The notes beneath the pieces were generated by a model. The model had not been told where the DNA came from and searched no databases. It saw nothing but the letters and a program-made list of their open reading frames with translations. Shown here one piece after another: positions 1-13,154 of a stretch of 36,586 nt of DNA. The position numbers and the translations under genes were made by a program. The DNA comes from Batkoa obscura (Eukaryota > Entomophthoromycota > Entomophthoromycetes > Entomophthorales > Batkoaceae), in NCBI GenBank assembly GCA_030770535.1, contig JASVEC010000173.1, positions 1 to 36,586 of the forward strand, written 5' to 3'. How positions within the stretch are numbered: position 1 is the stretch's first letter; each line of letters opens with the position of its first letter.

Positions 1-32
1 TGAAATTACTATTGTTATTTAAATTGAATTCA

Positions 33-2738
33 CTTATTTTTCATTGAAATATAATTTTCAATTAATTTAATATCATATAAACTACTTAATAACCAAATTA
101 ATTCAATTATATTAGATTGGTACTGTTCATTTGATTCATTTAAATTATCCCATAATTTATCTAATATTAATAATAATATTTCTTTCGTTAAATAAGTTTG
201 ATTTAAAGTTATTTGTTTTAATGTTAAATCAACTAAACATTTGATTGAACTTTCAATTATAATAAAATCTTCTACTTTATAACAACATAAAACTAAATTT
301 GTTGTAAATTCATTAATTAATTGTAACCCATTACGTTTTAAATTATCCTTTGTATTATTATTATTAACTTCATAAAACGTATAAAATGTATTTAAATCAA
401 ATGGAAATGAAGTCAATTGTTTTAATAATTCGGATATTGATATAAATAATTGATTATTATTATTGTTAATTATTTCTTGTTGTTGATTATTTTGTAAGAA
501 ATGTAATAAAATACTTTTCCCAATGATCAATAATTTATATAATATAATGTTAAATAAATTAAACCCCTTAATTTTACTAAATAATAATTGAGTTGTATTG
601 ATATTTTCATTTTCATTTTCATTTTCTTCATCTTCATTTCCTTGTTGTTTTATTGGATTATAATAATTTCTAATTAACTTTGTAATATCCCTATCCTCTA
701 TATTATCATTCTCTATAGTAATCTCAAGTTTAAATATATCTTTTGGTAATTTCGACATTGATGAAGTAATTAATTCTAATGTCATTAATACATTTTTTTG
801 ATATTTGAAAAAATCTAATTGTTGTTTCTTCGTTTGCAGTAACTGTAAACATCGAATTAAAAAACAAGGTAGATGAATAAATTCTACTTCTTCTTCATTA
901 AATTGCAATATATTAAATACAAATAATATCAATTCCAATTTATAATTCGTTTCATCTCCTTCGATCTCTAATTGATTTAATGTCCTATTAATATAAGACC
1001 AAATAAAATAAGGTTCAATTGTATCCAAAAATAATTTTGAGTTCATTATTAATTCTTTTTCATATAATAAATTCTTTTTACATTGTAAATAACTTCTATT
1101 CATTATAGTATCAAAATGATATTGTAACATAACAGGCCCTAATTCTTGCTTGTCCATTAATGAAATTAATATACGATATGGTTTTTGCAACTCATTTAGT
1201 GATGTTGTGTTCAACTCAAACATTCTCTATTATTGAAGAAGATTAATAATAAAATATATAATAAAATAAATATGATTTCTTACTTTAATAGCTAAACTCA
1301 TTGCGTTTAAACAATAAGCTTTAAAATAATTAATAGTTACTTCCATGGTTTCTCCACTTCCTTTTTATAATAAAAATACAAATAAATATCACCATTCATA
1401 TCATCATATTATGTCAAGAATTACCTAATAACCAAGCATAAACTCTTCTATTTAAAGACATATCCCTACTTAAAAATATCGATAGTAATGAGATCATCAA
1501 CTGACATAGTTGATCTTCTGTTAATATACTAATAATATCAAATATAAAAATGAAATTAATCATTATTATTATTATATTTAATATAATTCAACTTACTTTA
1601 AATTGGGTGGTAAATATTTAATAATAATATCCAACATACCTCTTTTCACCAAATGATCTTTATCATTTAAAGTAGCACAGATGGCATTGATCATTAGGTT
1701 TAAATCATTTCCTAGTATCTCTGATAATTCTAAAAAAACAAAATCATTAATACTCCATTTCTTCTTCTTTCAGCTTCATAGTCTACTTACCTTTACCATC
1801 TTTTATCTTAGGAAATCTTTTGATTAAAAAATTAATCCCTGCACATCGAATTTTAGGTGTAGAAATAAGTGCTAACCACATTGCTTGTAAATAGAAATCT
1901 TGACCTACTTTGATCGATAATGAATCTAATAATTTAAATACTTGTTCAAAATATTCATTCCCTTCTTCTTCAATTCCAGGTAATAAAGATATTATTAGAC
2001 TTTTTGTACACGGTCTTAATGACTTGTCGAGAGTTACTATATAAGTTTCATAAATCTTTAATAATTGAGACTAAAAGAGAAAAGTTAGTAAAAAGATAAC
2101 CAAATAAAATAAAACTTACTTTAATCGTCATGGATGCAAATTGCATAAATGGAAATAAACCATAAGCATAAATAGCTAAATCTTGGGCTAATAAATCAGA
2201 CTAAAAACAATCATCTCCATTAAAATCTTATATTAAAACACCAATATTAAGAAGATCAAAACTTACCCCCATCTGTTCAAAAATAGTTTGATAAACTAAT
2301 AGTGCTTTTTGATGAACCCCCGTTGGTAAAGCTGGATTTAAACATTGAGCTAACCTTTTTGCTAATAATAATTTATGCGGTATAACTTTAAATTGAGGAT
2401 ATGTTTCAAAACACTATAAACAGAGAAAATGATTAATTGAATGGGTTTAGTTTATATGATTCGTATGGAATATATTTTTATTTTGAATTTTGAACTTTGA
2501 ATTAAAATAGCTTACTTTTTGTAAACGCGATAAAAATGCAGAGACATCCGCCCACTCACTTACACTTTCAAATGCTGACAATGTACGTTCAATAGAGTAA
2601 TTGAATTTTAAATATTTTGGATCTAACAAAATCAAGTATTAGTTGTAATTATTTCAATATCAGTTATTGAATTCTACCTGATGATAAACTTTTATTGGAG
2701 TTTATTGTAGTGGATTTATTATTTATTGGAGTGGTCAT
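33..2738 (-). CDS. DOP1: Dop1/Dopey-family trafficking protein, N-terminal part (partial)
   Basis: Nine exons (high to low): 2738-2678, 2622-2516, 2413-2267, 2200-2120, 2070-1791, 1729-1597, 1528-1425, 1360-1284, 1226-33. All junctions keep phase, giving 728 residues. The N-terminal Dopey signature is clear: SEWADVSAFLSRLQK, then RLAQCLNPALPTGVHQKAL, then RDMSL-NRRVYAWLLG near residue 300. Dopey proteins are large peripheral proteins of Golgi/endosomal membranes that act with the Mon2 partner in membrane traffic (family knowledge). The start ATG at 2738 gives a short Asn/Ser-rich leader whose first intron is phase 1. The long last exon carries Asn-rich and Asn/Glu repeat tracts, seen as low-complexity spacers. 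It ends at a TGA (32-30) that overlaps a possible GTGAAT donor starting at 33. Family members are over 1600 residues, so the gene probably continues past base 1. Confidence 0.9.
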
Positions 2739-3021
2739 TTATATTTGTTTATTTTATATTGAAATTTTGATTTTTTTTTTTAAAAATCAATAAAAGAAAA
2801 TTGAATGACTTTTTTTGAAGTTTTTCAAAGCCACCTAAACAACTGTTATTTGCATAATTCCAACTATTAATGTGGCAAGAATCGAGAGTTGACTTATTTG
2901 GATAACTCTCAAATAATTTTTCAATGAAATTTTTGAGGTTATTTTTAGTGAATTAAAAATTAATTAGATTTACAACTCTTTTTTTATTATCTTTGTTCTA
3001 TTTTCAAAATATATATAAAAA
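2739..3021. promoter_or_regulatory. Divergent promoter region of DOP1 and the zinc transporter
   Basis: These 283 bases separate two start codons that point away from each other. They contain T-rich and A-rich tracts and a 7-bp inverted repeat (GAGAGTT at 2884-2890, AACTCTC at 2904-2910) with a 13-base loop near the middle. No TATA element or known operator is assigned. Shared control is inferred from geometry only. Confidence 0.5.
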
Positions 3022-5361
<2,340 letters not shown>

Positions 5362-5677
5362 AAAATCTTGGTCGATATTCTATAAAATAATTATCCTTTT
5401 TTTTTTCTAGTTTATTGTTTATATTGTATTGTAATATATTATTAAATATAAACTAATCTTAATTTTAGTAATAAAACCGAATAGGTATTTAATAGTTCAA
5501 AATCATTAAATAAAACATTGTAAACTATATCTTTACGTTAAAGTAGTTAACCTGAAGTAATTGATAGTAAACTTTAAATATTAAATACTATAATTAGAAA
5601 TGAAATATATTTGTTTATTAAATTAAACAATCAATTTCATTTCAAACATAAAACAAAAAGCCAATATCTAAATTCAT
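5362..5677. other. Convergent 3' spacer between zinc transporter and CMC2
   Basis: AT-rich spacer between two tail-to-tail genes. A T-run follows the transporter stop at about 5396-5408, and AATAAA/TTTATT-like words occur on both strands, consistent with overlapping 3' ends. I see no gene here. Confidence 0.5.
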
Positions 5678-5977
5678 TTATTTATCTTCAAATTCTTTCC
5701 ATAATTCTTCACGTCTTTTTTTAGCATCTTTAGCTTTTTTAGCATTAGCTGAACGTATGCCTTCAAACTTAATATAGTATTGTATTAGTTTAATTTGATC
5801 TTGTTTTTATAATAAAGTAACAATTACCTCTAAAGCCAGACATTTATTTAATTCAATTTTCAAATCATTACATTCACCAAAATATTTTTTAATTGGATGA
5901 TTTAAATGACAATTGTTTAAGGCCATGATTTGTGATATACATTCTGTATGTTTATGGGGTGTTAAGGTAGGATGCAT
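5678..5977 (-). CDS. CMC2: CMC2-type twin CX9C mitochondrial protein
   Basis: Two exons, 5977-5828 and 5767-5678, 79 residues. The start MHPTLTPHKHTEC matches the family's MHPxLxPHxHTxEC opening. Two CX9C motifs are visible: the first ends in NNCH, and the second runs from ECND to NKCL. The C-terminus is a Lys/Arg/Glu-rich helix. CMC2 is a small intermembrane-space protein imported by the Mia40 disulfide relay and needed for cytochrome c oxidase biogenesis (family knowledge). It is too short and too split to appear as one long ORF. The intron (5827-5768) is 60 bases. It is head-to-head with the mitochondrial ribosomal protein uS12m gene. Confidence 0.92.
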
Positions 5978-6220
5978 CGTTAGATTTTTTTCTCTTTTTA
6001 ATAAAAGTATATATTTTGTAAAATAAAAATTTAAAACTTTCGATTTTTATTTATTTTCAACTCTCTTCGCTTTAATTTGAAATTCAATTAATTCTTCAAT
6101 TGAATTAACTTTTGCAATTTTTGAAATCTACTCAATTCTGGAGTATTCAAGATTTTTTAAATTTTTACTTTTTTAAAAATTATAGATTTTTTACATTTTT
6201 AAAATAGTTAACCAAAAAAA
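5978..6220. promoter_or_regulatory. Divergent promoter of CMC2 and mitochondrial uS12m
   Basis: Only 243 bases separate the two start codons. The region contains a 9-bp inverted repeat, AATTCAATT (6081-6089) and AATTGAATT (6098-6106), and long T and A runs next to each ATG. Both flanking products are mitochondrial, so co-regulation is plausible but inferred. Confidence 0.5.
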
Positions 6221-6730
6221 ATGTCAACAATGTTATGTACCCTAATGAGGGGGTTAACCTTAACCAAGACACCAACTTTTAATTTACTCAAATCCAACTT
6301 AACTAACCCCATTAATCGTTTAACTGTGGTACAAACTCAAACGAGTAATATGGCGACTTTAAATCAAGTAATAAGAGGTTGTCGTAAAACCAAGCCCAAT
6401 GTATCCAAGTGTCCAGCTCTCGATGGCAATCCACAGAAAAAAGGTGTTTGTGTGAAAGTATACACTACAAAACCAAAGAAACCTAATTCAGCTGTACGTA
6501 AAGTAGCACGAGTTCGATTAAGTAATGGAAAAACTATCATTGCTTATATTCCGGGTGAAGGTCATAATTTACAAGAACATTCAGTAGTACTTGTTCGTGG
6601 TGGGGGCCCTCCTGATTTACCTGGTGTGAAATATAAGCTCATTAGAGGTAAATATGATTTACAAGGCGTTGCTAATAGAGCTACTTCAAGATCGAAATAT
6701 GGTGCTAAGAAGCCTTCAAGTGATAAATAG
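6221..6730 (+). CDS. MRPS12: Mitochondrial small-subunit ribosomal protein uS12m
   Basis: A single exon encodes 169 residues. The S12 core begins at about residue 44 ([13 protein letters not shown]) and carries the hallmark segments [30 protein letters not shown] and [17 protein letters not shown]12 sits at the decoding centre of the small subunit and takes part in tRNA selection. The first ~43 residues are rich in Leu, Thr, Asn and Lys/Arg and almost free of acidic residues, as expected of a mitochondrial presequence. The upstream ATG is therefore preferred over the internal ATG at 6350. The segment GGGPPDLPG differs from the usual GGR-x-x-D-x-PG at two or three residues. No intron is needed, unlike most neighbours. 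Confidence 0.95.
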   Translation: MSTMLCTLMRGLTLTKTPTFNLLKSNLTNPINRLTVVQTQTSNMATLNQVIRGCRKTKPNVSKCPALDGNPQKKGVCVKVYTTKPKKPNSAVRKVARVRLSNGKTIIAYIPGEGHNLQEHSVVLVRGGGPPDLPGVKYKLIRGKYDLQGVANRATSRSKYGAKKPSSDK

Positions 6731-7112
6731 ATTCAAAATAAAAAATAAGTTTGCTTGGGGTTTATAGGTCTATTTGGGAGAATTTTTCTAATTTTATATT
6801 TTAGATTGATTAAACTGATTTAAAATTGTTTATACTTAGTATAATATAAGCTTAATGAAATTAATAAGTTAAATAATTTGTAGATTTCTTGACAAAATTA
6901 TATTTATCCATATTTAATATCTATAGAAATTAAATTTAACTAAAGATATTAGCCTCATTACTAAACTATCAGTACAGCGCATTTATAAAACAATAACGAA
7001 GGCTTAAATATTTTATCACGTTTTTTTATTAAACTACTTTCTATACTATCACTATCGGACCTTGGAGGAAGCTTTAAAGTTCAAATACCAATTGTTGTTT
7101 TTAAGCTTTAAT
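6731..7112. other. Convergent spacer between uS12m and valyl-tRNA synthetase
   Basis: A 382-base AT-rich spacer between two stop codons. I looked here on the minus strand for a continuation of the synthetase's C-terminal arm and found no coiled-coil coding frame. No other feature is seen. Confidence 0.5.
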
Positions 7113-10100
7113 TTAATTTTCTTTAGTTGGTAATTCAAGATAAACCATTAAATTATTGGCTTGTGGTGAACTAGAAACATAAGTAGTAGCATCTTTATCA
7201 CCTAAAGCTTCAAATACTTCGCATCCTTTAATTAAGGATTTGAAACTAGCTTTATTTGCTTCAAGAGCTTCAGCTATTTTACCATCAACAGTAGAATAAT
7301 AAACTATAAAATAAATGTAAACAAATATAAATATATATAGTAATATTATAACTTACCTTTAACTTCTCCCTTGGTTATACCGTTATCAGCTAGTAAAGAT
7401 CTAGCTGATTTAACAGCAGAATAGGCGGATTCAAACAAAGCATCAGCTTCTGAATTTTCATAAGTAGTTTCACCGACTGGGAAGGAAGCGATACAAATAG
7501 AAGGAACTTTATCATCAGTTCTACGAGGAAGTCTTTGATATAGTTCTTCGGTAAGGAAAGGCATAAATGGATGGAGAAGTTTTAATCCACCTTCTAAGCA
7601 AATGCAAAGGGTATCTTGCATTGAACGGCGTTTGCTTTCATTTTCTGGACTTAAATCAGTTACTACTGGTTTCATCATTTCAACAAATACATCACATAAT
7701 TCATATAACCAGAAATTATAAACAGCGTTTGTAGCATTCATGAAATTACGCTCTTCAAGCGCTTTATTAGTTTCAATGGCAGCGATATTAAAACGATTCA
7801 AAATCCATTTTTCAACTAAAGATTCTTCGCCAGTAGCCTAAAAAAATTAATAAATCATAACTAATAATATTAATTTAAATTACTTTAGGATCAGATCTAG
7901 GAATGAATTTTTCATCTAAACGCATAAGAGCAAATCTAGTTACATTCCATAATTTATTACAGAATTTTCTATATCCAACAACACGCAAGATATCCAAATT
8001 AATATCACGACCTAATTTAATTTAGTTTAAACTTTATATATGGTAATTATTATTTACCTGCAATAGGATAAGCACACAGTGCAAAACGAAGAGCATCAGT
8101 ACCACATTCTGGGATACCATTAGGGAAATCTTGTTTTTGGCCTTCTTTAGCTTTTTTAACTTCTCTTGGGTCTAAGTTACCCTTTTCTAATTTAACACCT
8201 AGCTCTTCTAAAGTAATACCCTCAATAACATCAACAGGATCAATAACATTTCCTAATGATTTTGACATTTTACGGCCATGAGCATCACGAATCATAGCAT
8301 GACATAAAACTTCTTTAAAAGGTACTTGGCCGGTTAATTTAATACCCATCATTACCATCCTAGCTACCCAAAAGAATAAGATATCCCAACCAGTTTCAAG
8401 TAATGAATTTGGATAATATAAAGATAAATCTTTTGTTTGTTCTGGCCATCCAAAAATAGAAAATGGCCATAAACCAGATGAAAACCAAGTATCTAACACA
8501 TCTTCATCTTGCTCTAATTTAATATTTGGTCCAAATTTACTAGTAGCTCTTTCTAAAGCTTCTTCATAACTACGTCCAACAATCCAATATTGACTATCAT
8601 CTGTATTTTGTTCTTTACCTTCAATTTTAACAAAATAAGCTGGTGCACGATGTCCCCACCATAATTGACGAGAAATACACCAATCTTGAATATTTTCTAA
8701 CCAACGGAACCATTCACGTTCTGAAGCTTTTGGTAAAATATTGAGTTGACCATCTTCAACGGCTTTAATAGCTTCAGCGGCCATTTCTTTACAATTAACC
8801 CACCATTGTGGTTTTAATAAAGGTTCAATAACATCTCCAGAACGAGAGCAAATTGGTACAACCATAGGATTATCTTTAGTTTCTATAAATAGATTCTTTT
8901 CTTTCAAAGCTGCTAAAACTGCTTTACGGGCATGGAATCGCTTTAAACCTTGGAATGGTGCAGCATTTTCATTAAATGTACCATCGTCATTTAAGATATT
9001 AATATTTTCTAAATTATGACGTTTACCAACTTCGAAATCATTGAAATCATGAGCTGGTGTAATCTTTACTGCACCAGTACCGAATTCCATATCAACTGCA
9101 ATACTATCACAAACAATTGGAATACGACGACCGTTGAAAGGATGAATGACATGTTTACCATGTAAATGTTTATATCTTTCATCATCTGGATGAATGGCAA
9201 CAGCAGTATCACCAAGCATAGTTTCAATACGTGTAGTTGCAACAATAATTTTTTCTTCAGTATCTTCGACTTGATAAGCAAAAGAATGAATAGCCCCAAA
9301 TTGGAATTTTTCTGACTCATCATAACCTGGGACATTCAACCAAGTAGAACCTGTTAACTCTTTATTTTCTACTTCTAAATTAGAAAGAGCAGTGTTGAGA
9401 TGTACACACCAATTGACTAATCTCTTAGAACGATAGATAATACCTTCATCATGTAATCTAACAAATGCTTCAATCACAGCTTTGTTAAGTTCAGGGTCCA
9501 TAGTAAACTTAGCACGTTCCCAGTCATAAGAGCCACCCATACGTTTGAGTTGGGTATAGATATGACCACCATATTGCTCTTTCCATTCCCAAACTTTATC
9601 AACAAAAGCTTCTCTACCTAAGTCATGCCTTGTTTTCTTTTCTTGCCTATAAAGATTTTTTTCAACAACGGACTGACAACTGATACCAGCATGATCACAA
9701 CCTGGATTAAATAAAACAGTTTTCCCAAGCATTCGATTCCAACGAATCAAAGCATCTTGAATAGCTACAGTTAATGCATGGCCAATATGCAAACTACCAG
9801 TTACATTTGGTGGTGGAATAGGTATTATAAAAGCCCCCTCTGGTTTAATTTTACCATCTTCAGTAAGTTGTGGTTTGAAAAAACCTTCTTTTGCCCACCA
9901 ATCATACCAAGCTGATTCAACTGCAATGGCGTTATAAGTGGACTCCAATGGCTCAGACAAATCTTTTTGAACTTAATAAAAATATCAATTTTATAGATTA
10001 ATAAATACCTTTTTTATCTCCAGGTTTTGTTTTATTAACAAAAGCTACCTTTTCTTTTGTTTTTTTACTGTCAGTCTTATCCTTTTTTTTAGTCTAACTA

Positions 10101-10318
10101 GAGTTAGTTTAAAAGTACAGACATAGTTATGATGAACTTACACTTTCCGCTTTAGCAGCTTGAGCAGCTTGTTTAGCAGCTAATTTTTCAAGTTTAGCTT
10201 TACGTTTTGCTTCGTTTTTAGCGGCGTTTTTAGCAGCTTTGTCAGCAGCGGTTTGATCACCAGCAACTTCTTCGGCTGAAGTAGGATTTAATTTTGTTTC
10301 TTCTTTAGGATTTGACAT
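7113..10318 (-). CDS. VAS1: Valyl-tRNA synthetase, lacking the C-terminal arm
   Basis: Six exons (high to low): 10318-10142, 10093-10009, 9971-8058, 8011-7884, 7837-7357, 7303-7113, giving 991 residues in phase. It charges tRNA-Val with valine. The class I signatures are present: HIGH at about 149-152 (GSLHIGHAL) and KMSKS at about 655-659 ([10 protein letters not shown]). The CP1 editing domain carries [17 protein letters not shown], and [20 protein letters not shown] begins the anticodon-binding region. Residues 1-90 are an Ala/Lys-rich, low-complexity basic extension. The protein stops at [12 protein letters not shown], exactly where yeast and animal enzymes begin their C-terminal coiled-coil arm; yeast Vas1 is about 1100 residues. 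Fungi usually serve cytosol and mitochondria from one VAS1 gene; no clear mitochondrial presequence is visible here. Confidence 0.96.
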
Positions 10319-11105
10319 TGAAAATGGCCAATTTTTTTATTCAAAACTTTTTTGATTTTATGATACTCTATTTTGAGGAATTTTATTGGATTGATTCTTA
10401 AATTTCATCTGCTAATTCTTTAAGTATTCGCAGCTTTGCAAAGTTAGAAATTCAATTTTTTAGACCTTTGGTAATTTGAGTCATTTTATGTAATAAAGGT
10501 TCAATATGTATGTATTATAATTGAGTATCATCAATGTCTATATTTTTTTATCTCAAGTCTATTCAAGTAATACGTATGAATGTTTCTAGTGATAGATTTA
10601 AATATATAGATTCAAATAAAGCTATGTGAAATTTATAAACAGGGTTTTGTTTTGTTAATAAACATTTATAAATATTATTATATAAAAAATTGCGTTATAG
10701 AAATCACAGAGAGTTTTTATAAAAATACTATAATCTTCTAAAGGCAAAACCAGATGCTTTAATAATTAAGATATGAATAAAGATATAGAATACACTTTAT
10801 TTGCCATAATTTCAAATTATAACCTTTTCTCTTTATTGTAATATTAAATATTAGAATTTTATGTTTTAAGCAAACTTTATTTTATATAAATTTTTTTAGA
10901 CGAAAAATCAAAATTTTAATCAAACTTATTTATATAACAAATAAATTACAAAAGTTAACAAAATTTAGTAGAGATTATTTAAAAAATTCTATTTTTTCAC
11001 AATGTAATTTTTATTGTTAATAACAATAGCTCAAAAGTAAAAAAATATAAAGTCAAAAACTGATTAATATAAATAGTTTTAGAAATAAATCAATATAGTA
11101 TTTAA

Positions 11106-11192
11106 TTTTTTTTTGATTTCATTATTTTTATTTTTTAAGATTTAAGTGGAAAGATTGTTAGTAAAATTTTAAACAAAAAAAAACATCCTCAT
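11106..11192 (+). mobile_element. MITE copy 1 (left end degenerate)
   Basis: It retains the family's body (TTTAAGTGGAAAGATTGTTA) and the right end ACATCCTCAT. The left terminal repeat has been lost in a T-run. Confidence 0.6.
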
Positions 11193-11206
11193 TTAATTTT
11201 AATGAT

Positions 11207-11240
11207 ATAAGGATATATTTTTATGTTTAAGAATTTTACT
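11207..11240 (-). mobile_element. MITE copy 2, terminal fragment
   Basis: Only about 34 bases of one end survive (GGATATATTTTTATG, then AAGAATTTTACT). It is cut off directly by the next copy, suggesting that copy inserted into it or recombined with it. Confidence 0.45.
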
Positions 11241-11340
11241 AGTGGGGATGTATTGTGTTTAAAATTTTACTAACAATTTTCCACTTAAATAGCGCTTAAA
11301 AATGGAAAAGTAATGAAACCAAAAAAAACATCACCATATG
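11241..11340 (-). mobile_element. MITE copy 3 (left half of a head-to-head dimer)
   Basis: Nearly complete copy with ends TGGGGATGT and CATCACCATATG. It shares its CATATG end with the oppositely oriented copy at 11335-11442. Confidence 0.75.
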
Positions 11341-11442
11341 GGAGTGTTTTTTTTAACTTCATTATTTTTTCCATTTTTTAAGCGCTATTTAAGCGGAAAA
11401 TTTGTTAGTAAAATTCTTAAACACAAAAATACATCCCCATAT
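11335..11442 (+). mobile_element. MITE copy 4, reference copy of the GGGAGTG subfamily
   Basis: Family description: about 105 bp; terminal inverted repeats of about 14-15 bp (TGGGGATGTWTTTT); usually flanked by TA; no coding capacity. The body has AAGCGCT in the centre and TTTTCCA / TGGAAAA arms that can pair. This copy carries the diagnostic left end CATATGGGAGTG. Bases 11333-11443 are identical to 27241-27351, which points to recent amplification. The short size, inverted ends and TA flanks resemble non-autonomous Tc1/mariner-type elements, but no transposase was found to prove it. Confidence 0.85.
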
Positions 11443-11460
11443 ATTACTTTAAATAAAAAT

Positions 11461-11565
11461 ACAAGAGTATGTTTTTTTGGTTTCATTACTTTTTCCATCT
11501 TTTAAGCGCTATTTGAGTGGAAAAATTGTTAGTAAAATTCCTAAACACGAAAACACAGCCACATA
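11461..11565 (+). mobile_element. MITE copy 5
   Basis: Full-length body with AAGCGCTATTTGAGTGGAAA. Both ends are mutated (CAAGAGTATG and CAGCCACATA), so this is an older copy. Confidence 0.75.
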
Positions 11566-12157
11566 AGCTATTTAATAATTTAGAAAAATTTCAACTGAAA
11601 ATACTGATTTATTATAAATTTTATACATTAAAACATTAAAATATAAAATTTTTATTAATAAAATAATTTTACTTTTTATATAATAGCAATATTCATAATA
11701 GATAACTATTATGCTTTTGCTAACTTTTAATTAGCTTGTATATAAAAATTCAGCTTTAATAGAATTAATAAAGTGTTTATTTAATAGCATAATATTGGAA
11801 TTTTATATCATAAATATATTAATTAAAATATTTAAAATTATATTTGTTCTAATGTTGAGCAATCATGAATAAACAATAAAACACTAATAGACATAGCACC
11901 AATTTATGTTATTATAGCCAAAGAGTGGTAATAAATTAGTGATAATAGGTCAAAAACTTATTAGCTGAATTAGTCAATCATCAATTGCTATTATTGCCTA
12001 TGTACTACTAAATATTATATTTTGACAACTGAATATTTGATTTTCTTTATAACAAAAATAACAAGAAGCTCATTAATTTGTATTTTTTATTTAATTTGTA
12101 TTATTCAATATGTCATTTGACTTTAAAGTATGGTAGAATTTATAAAAAATTTATTAT

Positions 12158-12263
12158 TATATGAGGATGTATTTTCTTGTTTAATAATTTTACTAATAAT
12201 TTTTCCTCTCAAATTGCATTTGAAAAACGGAAAAAATGATGAAACCAAAAAATACCCCGATAT
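12158..12263 (-). mobile_element. MITE copy 6
   Basis: Full length with TATATGAGGATG and TACCCCGATAT at the ends, consistent with a TA target duplication. The central AAGCGCT is degraded. Confidence 0.75.
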
Positions 12264-12376
12264 CATTTAATTGGTATTTAAAAAAGCTTATAAATTCCTC
12301 AAATAAATTTAAATTAGTAAAATAAGAATCACCTGTCAATGATTAAAATTGCAAGGTTAACACATTTATAAATAAA

Positions 12377-12481
12377 TGTTTGAGGATGCTTCTTTGATTT
12401 CATCACTTTTTCCATTCTTTTAAGCATTGTTTGAGCGAAAAGATCATTGTTAAAATTAAATAAAAAAATACACCCCCATTT
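12377..12481 (+). mobile_element. MITE copy 7
   Basis: Recognisable by TTTGAGGATGC, TTTCATCACTTTTTCCATT and the right end ACACCCCCATTT. It is diverged in the centre. Confidence 0.65.
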
Positions 12482-13154
12482 GAAAATTTTTTATAATTTA
12501 AGAATAAGTAATAAAACAATCTTATAAAAAGAACCTTTTAAACAAAGTATTGAGCTGGCCCTATTTCTAGTCTTTGGGCTAGCACATACCTTAAAAAGTA
12601 TTATAAGGTGTTTATTTATTCAAAGTATCATGGATGTAAGGAACTTTAATTTAACCATAACTGTAGAGGTTTCATCTATATGAACTTTACTTTGAAGATT
12701 CTTTTCGTTTATAAAAACCATATTACTTTAAGATCTTGCTTTCTAAACTCATCCGTCCCCTTTACCTTATTGTATGGTTGGCAGAATAGTTATTTAGATC
12801 AGATATTGCAATAGCTGGGTTTGAGGGTTCCTAAGGTTAATGTATACAAAAAAATCAGGAGTATAGTTTCTAAATTATGTTTTACTAATTCTATAGACTA
12901 CCGTTGTTTCAGACTAGCAGTTTGGAGCTATTGCTCTTTATGTCAAATTAACCACTTAAACTTTCCAAAGTATTCATAATTTTTAAAGAATACATAAATA
13001 ATTGAAATTAAGGTGTTTATTAAGTTTTTTAATTGAGTTCTAATAATCGAGTTCAAGGCATATGTCTTAGTTTAATCCACTAACGAAAATACTTGCTTTA
13101 TAAAGTATAATATAAAAAAAGTGAAATTACACAACTTTTATTAATTAAAATAAA

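Larger units (their letters stand above)
10319..13154. other. Gene-poor spacer with MITE copies
   Basis: No coding frame is supportable in these 2.8 kb. The stretch 10319-11100 and most of 12480-13154 show nothing recognisable beyond AT-rich sequence. Between 11106 and 11565, and again at 12158-12481, lie short repeats listed separately. The stretch at about 12540-12960 is less AT-rich than its surroundings and may be decayed coding or transposon DNA, but I cannot identify it. Confidence 0.5.

Noticed and set aside
9066-9335. 89-codon minus-strand ORF
   Set aside because: Alternative frame of the valyl-tRNA synthetase editing domain on the same strand.
11106-11565. Clustered ~105-bp repeats as a CRISPR-like or satellite array
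   Set aside because: Units are in both orientations, have inverted ends and unequal spacing, and recur at dispersed sites with TA flanks; they are transposon copies.
12540-12960. Less AT-rich stretch as a possible gene or second transposase relic
   Set aside because: All frames are interrupted and no motif could be recognised; it does not clearly match the 17450-17930 island.
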